Translations under genes and position numbers: made by a program | Source of the DNA: Mobiluncus sp963511525 | Lineage (GTDB): Bacteria > Actinomycetota > Actinomycetes > Actinomycetales > Actinomycetaceae | Assembly (NCBI RefSeq): GCF_963511525.1 | Contig: NZ_CAUPIY010000004.1 | Location: forward strand, 62,001-126,000 | Direction: 5' to 3' | DNA length: 64,000 nucleotides | Notes under the pieces: model-generated | The model's database searches: none | What the model was told of the DNA's origin: nothing | The model's input: only the letters and a program-made list of their open reading frames with translations | Shown: positions 59,301 through 64,000 of the stretch, piece by piece | Layout: every line of letters starts with the position of its first letter | Position numbering within the stretch: the first letter of the stretch is position 1

Positions 59301-60143
59301 ATGAGCGATAAGGACAAATCTGTGGAACGTAGCGCCGCCAATGTGTGGGCTTTGAAAATTATTGGCGTCCTGGCCATTGTGGTGCTTTTAGTCATCGCGT
59401 TTTTTGTGGGGCGCGCCACCGCGCCGGGAACAACCGAACCGGCGGCCTCCCCTGCCGGTTCCGGTTCGTCCACCGGCAACGGCGGCGGTCAGAAGGCCGT
59501 GGCGGACTTTGTGGCCCAAACGGGCTTGGTCCCCGGTCAAGACTTCGCCTCCTCGGTCACGAACGAAGGCGGGCTGGAAGCCATGAAAATCCTGCGCGAC
59601 CGAGCCGACGAGCCCGAACGCACCTTGGGAAAGCCCGACGCCCCGGTGACACTGACAGTTTTGAGCGATTTTTCTTGCCCGATGTGTACCAGTTGGGGCA
59701 ACGATACGTTGCCGAAACTGCAGAAATATGTCGATGACGGCACCCTGAAGATTCAGTGGCACAATATGGTGATTTTCGCTGACCAGTACCGCTCCGATGT
59801 TGCTGCCCGGGGTTCGATTGCGGCGATGAAACAGGGCAAACTGTGGGATTTTGTGCGGGCTGCCTACGGGAGCGCACCCGAGGGAGAGCACCCCACTTAT
59901 GACGAAAACAAGGTCATTCAGATTGCCCAATCCGTTGGCATCACCGACTTGGGACGGTTCAAGTCCGATATGAACGCCCCGGACACCCAATCCACCGTCT
60001 CCGCAGAAACCGAATCGGGCCATTCAGTTGGCGTCAACGGCACCCCGTTCTTCGTGCTGGGCGATTCCACGATTTCGGGAGCCTACCCGTTTGAGTACTT
60101 TGAGCACTCTATCGAGTACCAAAAATTCTTGGCCACAAAGTAG
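59301..60143 (+). CDS. DsbA-like thiol-disulfide oxidoreductase
   Basis: A 280-residue membrane-anchored thioredoxin-fold protein. One helix (LKIIGVLAIVVLLVIAFFVG, residues 18-37) precedes a DsbA-type domain with active-site CPMC (Cys126 and Cys129) in LSDFSCPMCTSWG, and the cis-Pro loop VNGTPFFVLGD. It likely forms or reshuffles disulfides outside the cell. It lies 70 bp upstream of a CcdA-type gene, which would supply or drain its electrons. Confidence 0.88.
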   Translation: MSDKDKSVERSAANVWALKIIGVLAIVVLLVIAFFVGRATAPGTTEPAASPAGSGSSTGNGGGQKAVADFVAQTGLVPGQDFASSVTNEGGLEAMKILRDRADEPERTLGKPDAPVTLTVLSDFSCPMCTSWGNDTLPKLQKYVDDGTLKIQWHNMVIFADQYRSDVAARGSIAAMKQGKLWDFVRAAYGSAPEGEHPTYDENKVIQIAQSVGITDLGRFKSDMNAPDTQSTVSAETESGHSVGVNGTPFFVLGDSTISGAYPFEYFEHSIEYQKFLATK

Positions 60144-60213
60144 GTCCTGGCCGCTGGCCACGTCATTTTTCAAACACACTGCGGGCGGATAGACCCGCGG
60201 GGAAGGGAACGGA

Positions 60214-61146
60214 ATGGACTCAGTAACCTTCGCGGTGGCGTATGCCGGGGGGATTCTGACCCTGTTTTCGCCCTGTTCGGCCCTGCTGATTCCGTCTTTC
60301 TTTTCATACGCTTTTTCATCAAAGACCAAGTTGGCGTCTCGCACGGCCGTGTTTTTCCTGGGGCTCATGGCGGGATTGCTGCCCACCGGAGCCGCTTTCG
60401 GAGCCCTCGGTGCGATGCTGAACGCGAAACTGCGCGGTCTGACCGTGTGGGCGGGACTGATCATCGTCCTGTTCGGGGTGTGGCAAGCTCTGGCGTTGCC
60501 GGTGCCGAACTTTGGCAGCCTGAAAAGCCGGTTCCAAGTGTGGAAACGGCGCCGCGCCACGCGGCGTGCCGCGCGCCGAACCCCGGTTTCGGGCGGCTCC
60601 CCGCAGGACGGGAATGCCCCGGTCGAACGCACCGCTCCGGCAGCGATTTTCCTGATGGGCCTCACTTACGGAGTCGCCGCGACCGGCTGTCAAGCCCCGA
60701 TTTTGGGTTCCATTCTCGCTTTCAGTGTCAGTGGTGGCTCCCCAGTGACCGGGTTCTTTACTATGTTTGCGTTCGGCCTGGGAATGTTTACCCCGGTAGC
60801 CGTGCTGTCCTTCTTGTGGAACCTGATTCCGAATCGGGTGCTGCGCCCGCGCCCCCTAAAGATTTTGGGTCGGGATTCCACCGTGGGAAACCTGGTTTCG
60901 GGACTGTTGATTACCTTGTTGGGGCTGGTACTGATGCTGACGGGCCCCGGCGGGCTCGCCACTTCCCTGCTGTCCGCCAGCGCCCAGTCCAATCTGGAGT
61001 TCGCGGTGCAACGCGCCCTGTCTGGGATTCCCAACTGGCTGTTCTGGCTGCTGGCGGCGCTGCTGGTGGCTTTCGTGGCGGTCTACCTGTGGGGAAAGCG
61101 CCGCCCCCGCCCTTCTGAGGACACCGCGCCTCACCCCGCCTCGTGA
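60214..61146 (+). CDS. CcdA/DsbD-type thiol transporter
   Basis: A 310-residue protein with about six helices of the DsbD-beta (CcdA) family. The redox cysteines are Cys21 in FSPCSALL and Cys159 in ATGCQAPILG, the usual positions in the first and fourth helices. A basic, disordered loop near residues 105-142 separates helix groups. CcdA moves reducing equivalents across the membrane to exported thioredoxins such as the DsbA-like protein before it. The start has a strong GGAAGGGAA ribosome site. Confidence 0.9.
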   Translation: MDSVTFAVAYAGGILTLFSPCSALLIPSFFSYAFSSKTKLASRTAVFFLGLMAGLLPTGAAFGALGAMLNAKLRGLTVWAGLIIVLFGVWQALALPVPNFGSLKSRFQVWKRRRATRRAARRTPVSGGSPQDGNAPVERTAPAAIFLMGLTYGVAATGCQAPILGSILAFSVSGGSPVTGFFTMFAFGLGMFTPVAVLSFLWNLIPNRVLRPRPLKILGRDSTVGNLVSGLLITLLGLVLMLTGPGGLATSLLSASAQSNLEFAVQRALSGIPNWLFWLLAALLVAFVAVYLWGKRRPRPSEDTAPHPAS

Positions 61147-61187
61147 AGTTTCCCACCGTCATCGGCACAAACAGGTAGGATTTACAC

Positions 61188-62681
61188 GTGAGCAGAGACG
61201 AAGTTGAACGCGTCTTCGTGGGACGCCTAGGGGGAACCACCGTCTTCGACCCTATCGGAGATCCGGTCGGAAAAGTGTATGACGTGGTCGTTTTGATGCA
61301 CCGTCGACCGCCCGTTGCCGTAGGTCTAGTGGTGGAGGTTACGCGCGCCCACCGAGTTTTCGTGCCCATCACCCGCGTCACCGCCATCAAATCCAGTGCC
61401 GTCATTACGACCGGGCTGGTGAACCTGCGTCGTTTCCAGGCCCGGCCTTTGGAAACCTGCGCGATTCAAGACGTGCTGGATCGGGTCGTGACGCTAAAGG
61501 ACGGTTCGGGTCAGGCTCAGATTCTCGACTTGGGTATCGAGCGGCAAAAGGACCGGACCTGGGCTGTTACGGAACTTTACGTAGCGCGAGCGCGCCGGGG
61601 GGCGTTCCGCACCAAGCTTGGGGAAACCTTGTATGTGGGGGTCGAGGAAGTCACCGGTTTGACCGTCGGAAGCGCCGATCAAGCGGCAGATTCCCTGCTG
61701 GCCACCTTGGGCGACATGAAACCCGCCGATATGGCTGATGCCCTGCACGATTTGTCCGACGCGCGGATGCTTTCCATCGCGTCCCAGCTGCCCGATAGCC
61801 GCCTGGCTGACGTACTGGAAGAGTTGGAGGAAGACGATCAGGTTAAGATTGTTTCCTCCCTGGACCCGGCGCGAGCCGCCGATGTTTTGGACGTCATGCA
61901 GCCTGACGACGCCGCCGACCTGGTGGCTGAACTTCCGCGGGAAGTCGCGGCAAACCTGCTGGAACTGATGGAGCCAGAAGAGGCGAAAGACGTGCGGCGT
62001 TTGCTGGCTTACGACGAGGAAACCGCTGGCGGCCTGATGACCACCGAACCGGTGGTGCTGGCGCCGGAAGACACGGTCGCCACCATGCTCGCGCACGCGC
62101 AACGCCGAGACATTCCCCCCGCTCTGGCCGCTATCGCGATGATTGCTCGCCCGCCCCTCGAGACCCCCACCGGAAAATTTATCGGGGTCGTGCACCTGCA
62201 GCGAGCTTTGCGGGAACCGCCCAATGTCATGTTGGGAAACATTGTCGACACTGACCTGGAGGCCGTGACCCCGGATCGGTCGGTAGACTACCTGACGCGT
62301 ACCCTGGCAACCTACAACCTGACCGCTATCCCAGTCGTGGGGCCAAACTCCGGTTCCCTGCTGGGAGCTGTCTCGGTGGACGACGTCTTGGACCACCTCC
62401 TGCCCGATGACTGGCGGTGGGAGGACCGCGCCGAAGCCGAACAAGCCGCCATTGCGGAAGCCGAAGCTGCCGCCGGTGACGAGGAAACAGAACAAGACAC
62501 CGCTTCGGCCCTGGCCTCGGACGATGCGGAAGGCGCTCCCAACGATGAGGATGACGCCCCCGCATCGAGCCCTACGGTGAGCGCCATCTTGGCGGATAAA
62601 GTTCGCCGCAAACAGACGCGTCAGCAAACAGGTAGAGAGGCTGGTAGAGAGACTGGTAAGGAGGTCAACCCCGATGTCTAA
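61188..62681 (+). CDS. MgtE-N/CBS domain protein without a channel
   Basis: A 497-residue soluble protein. Residues 1-90 and about 90-150 resemble PRC-barrel units; residues 165-270 are the MgtE N-terminal superhelix (DARMLSIASQLPDSRLADVL, and DAADLVAELPREVAANLLEL). Two CBS domains follow (residues 270-410, YLTRTLATYNLTAIPVVGPN). In MgtE these form the magnesium sensor of a channel, but no membrane helices are present here. The C-terminus is acidic, then basic. The start is GTG. It overlaps the DUF1003 gene by eight bases, so the two probably work together. Confidence 0.85.
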   Translation: MSRDEVERVFVGRLGGTTVFDPIGDPVGKVYDVVVLMHRRPPVAVGLVVEVTRAHRVFVPITRVTAIKSSAVITTGLVNLRRFQARPLETCAIQDVLDRVVTLKDGSGQAQILDLGIERQKDRTWAVTELYVARARRGAFRTKLGETLYVGVEEVTGLTVGSADQAADSLLATLGDMKPADMADALHDLSDARMLSIASQLPDSRLADVLEELEEDDQVKIVSSLDPARAADVLDVMQPDDAADLVAELPREVAANLLELMEPEEAKDVRRLLAYDEETAGGLMTTEPVVLAPEDTVATMLAHAQRRDIPPALAAIAMIARPPLETPTGKFIGVVHLQRALREPPNVMLGNIVDTDLEAVTPDRSVDYLTRTLATYNLTAIPVVGPNSGSLLGAVSVDDVLDHLLPDDWRWEDRAEAEQAAIAEAEAAAGDEETEQDTASALASDDAEGAPNDEDDAPASSPTVSAILADKVRRKQTRQQTGREAGRETGKEVNPDV

Positions 62682-63228
62682 GGGATTGGAGACCCCCACC
62701 GAAGGACGCCGCGGAGTGTTCGGGCGTCGGCGCCGCTCCCAGATGGGCGCCCAAGATCGCTCGCTGTTTACCAGGGTGGCGGAAAGCACCGCCCGGTTCA
62801 TGGGTACTTCCAAGTTCATCTTGTGGATGACGGTTTTCGTGGCGGTCTGGATTGCCGCGAACCTGATTTTGACCCAATCCCTAGGGGATAACCCCTGGGA
62901 CCCCTACCCGTTTATCCTGCTAAACCTGATGTTTTCCACCCAGGCTTCCTACGCTGCGCCTCTTATTATGTTTGCGCAAAACCGGCAGGACGACCGCGAT
63001 CGGGTCATTGCGGAGCAGGACCGCCAGCAGGCCGCCCGGACCTTGGCCGATACCGAGTATCTGACCCGGGAAATTGCCGCCTTGCGTTTGGCGGTGTCAG
63101 AGCTCGCGACCCGCGATTTTGTGCGGTCGGAAATCCGTGACTTACTCGACGATTTGGAGCAGCGCGCCGCCGAAACGTCAGACGAATCGAAAGACACCTT
63201 CCCCGGCGCGGATTCTAACCAGCGCTAA
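62674..63228 (+). CDS. DUF1003 membrane protein
   Basis: A 184-residue protein with a basic N-terminus, two membrane helices (residues 47-66, FILWMTVFVAVWIAANLIL, and 80-98) and the DUF1003 pattern WDPYPFILLNLMFSTQASYA with APLIMFAQNRQDDRDR. A coiled region closes the C-terminus. Function of the family is unknown. The start overlaps the MgtE-N/CBS gene, a pairing seen in other actinobacteria, which hints at joint control of membrane ion traffic. Confidence 0.85.
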   Translation: MSKGLETPTEGRRGVFGRRRRSQMGAQDRSLFTRVAESTARFMGTSKFILWMTVFVAVWIAANLILTQSLGDNPWDPYPFILLNLMFSTQASYAAPLIMFAQNRQDDRDRVIAEQDRQQAARTLADTEYLTREIAALRLAVSELATRDFVRSEIRDLLDDLEQRAAETSDESKDTFPGADSNQR

Positions 63229-63292
63229 CGACCTGCACCCGGGTTGCCGTGAGTTTGCGCCCGGCGAAAACCTGATGGGTAAAATGGTCGGC

Positions 63293-64000
63293 ATGAGTCC
63301 AAAGAAAACAACTTCGCACGCCCCGAAAGGAAGCGGCGGGGTCCGTCGGCACCGCTTGAAAGGCAAAGGGCCGACTCCGAAAGCCGCCAATCGCCCTTAC
63401 CACCAGGCCTATCGCGACCGTCTGGAGGCGGAACGCAAAGCCACCCACACCTCGGGAGTGACCCAGCGGGCTGCCGCGAAAGACAAGTACCGGCCCACCA
63501 CCGCTGCGGACAGCGAAATCATTTTCGGACGCAACCCGGTGGTCGAAGCCGCCGCGGCCGGGGTACCGCTGAAACGGCTGTTCGTCTCCGCCACGCTCAT
63601 GAAAGACGAGCGCCTGTCCAAAGTGGTGCAACGCGGGGCCGCTTCGGGAGCGGAGCTGCAAGAATGCTCCCCCGCCGACCTGGACCGCATCACCGCGGGA
63701 GGGACCCATCAAGGCATTGCTGCGGAAATCGCGGCTTACGAATATGCCGAAGTGATGGATTTGTGGGACCAAGCGGTCGCTCGAGCCAAATCTGAGCCGA
63801 AACGTCCGCCCCTATTCATTGTGTTAGACCAGGTCACCGACCCGCACAATCTGGGGGCGACGCTGCGTTCCGCGGCGGCGTTCGGGGCCGACGGGGTCAT
63901 TATTGGTGAGCATCGTTCGGCTTCGGTCACTGCGGCCGTGTGGAAAGTTTCGGCGGGGGCGGCGGCGATTGTGCCGGTCGCAAAAGCGCGGAACTTGACT
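63293..64000 (+). CDS. rlmB: 23S rRNA 2'-O-methyltransferase, RlmB/TrmH family (runs off the window)
   Basis: The 236 visible codons begin with a Lys/Arg-rich leader (SPKKTTSHAPKGSGGVRRHR), followed by the RNA-binding substrate domain opening IIFGRNPVVEAAAAGVPLKR with CSPADLDRITAGGTHQGIAA. The SpoU knot domain follows with FIVLDQVTDPHNLGATLRSA (motif 1 Asn and Arg) and WKVSAGAAAIVPVA. RlmB methylates G2251 of 23S rRNA. The start may also be at 63275 or 63284; none has a strong ribosome site. The C-terminal SAM-binding knot is outside the window. Confidence 0.88.
   Translation, partial: MSPKKTTSHAPKGSGGVRRHRLKGKGPTPKAANRPYHQAYRDRLEAERKATHTSGVTQRAAAKDKYRPTTAADSEIIFGRNPVVEAAAAGVPLKRLFVSATLMKDERLSKVVQRGAASGAELQECSPADLDRITAGGTHQGIAAEIAAYEYAEVMDLWDQAVARAKSEPKRPPLFIVLDQVTDPHNLGATLRSAAAFGADGVIIGEHRSASVTAAVWKVSAGAAAIVPVAKARNLT

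Noticed and set aside
61494..62819. 441-codon minus-strand open frame opposite the MgtE-N/CBS gene
   Set aside because: Shadow of a well-supported gene; no start signal and no family match.
1..64000. CRISPR arrays, insertion sequences, prophage
   Set aside because: No regularly spaced repeats, transposases, integrases or phage structural genes were seen on either strand.

Overview
The window looks like a chromosomal segment of a motile, anaerobic actinobacterium of the Actinomycetaceae, most likely Mobiluncus or a close relative. Three things point there: a complete Gram-positive type flagellar cluster without L/P-ring genes, Lsr2 together with actinobacterial tmk-holB-hydrolase-tRNA-Thr order, and a class III (oxygen-sensitive) ribonucleotide reductase. 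The genus is inferred from gene content only.

Region 1 (1-29.9 kb, almost all minus strand) is one long flagellar and chemotaxis block. Read in its own direction the order is flgB-flgC-fliE-fliF-fliG-fliH-fliI-fliJ-NlpC/P60-fliK-flgD-flgE-swrD/flbD-motA-motB-fliL-fliM-fliN-fliO-fliP-fliQ-fliR-flhB-flhA-flhF-csrA-cheA. This closely follows the Bacillus fla/che operon, but a peptidoglycan hydrolase sits where ylxF would be, flhG is absent, and csrA follows a degenerate flhF. Upstream lie fliD-fliS-fliT-like and a FliA/WhiG-type sigma gene, also on the minus strand. Divergent on the plus strand (30.0-34.1 kb) is flgN-flgK-flgL-fliW. CsrA and its antagonist FliW bracket the locus, and the fliD leader has a hairpin with an AGGAUG loop, a candidate CsrA target. 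No flagellin, flgG/flgF or flgM is seen in the window.

Region 2 (34.1-40.9 kb) holds housekeeping genes: purD, tmk, holB, a secreted TAP-like peptidase, tRNA-Thr(CGU), about 0.7 kb of AT-rich non-coding sequence, lsr2 and ispF.

Region 3 (41-51.2 kb) is surface and signalling DNA: a zinc-ribbon membrane protein, a TPM-domain membrane protein, a PAP2 phosphatase, a secreted protein with cell-wall-binding type 2 repeats, and an overlapping three-gene signalling operon (LuxR-type response regulator, an 853-residue 7TM receptor with a solute-binding-like ectodomain and no usable kinase domain, and a separate HisKA_3-type kinase). Three genes in and near this region share an unusual promoter: TTTTGGGTG, 23 bases, then TAGNCT; two of the three also carry a full CACCC-TTTT-GGGTG palindrome.

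Region 4 (51.2-56.1 kb) holds an aminotransferase, the divergent nrdD with two NrdR boxes 32 bp apart, a lipoprotein, and nrdG. Region 5 (56.1-64 kb) holds envelope and thiol-redox genes (a membrane protein with an LRV-like domain, an amidase with a long cytoplasmic arm, DsbA-like, CcdA-like), an MgtE-N/CBS protein without a channel, DUF1003, and the start of an rlmB-type rRNA methyltransferase. No CRISPR array, insertion sequence or prophage was found.
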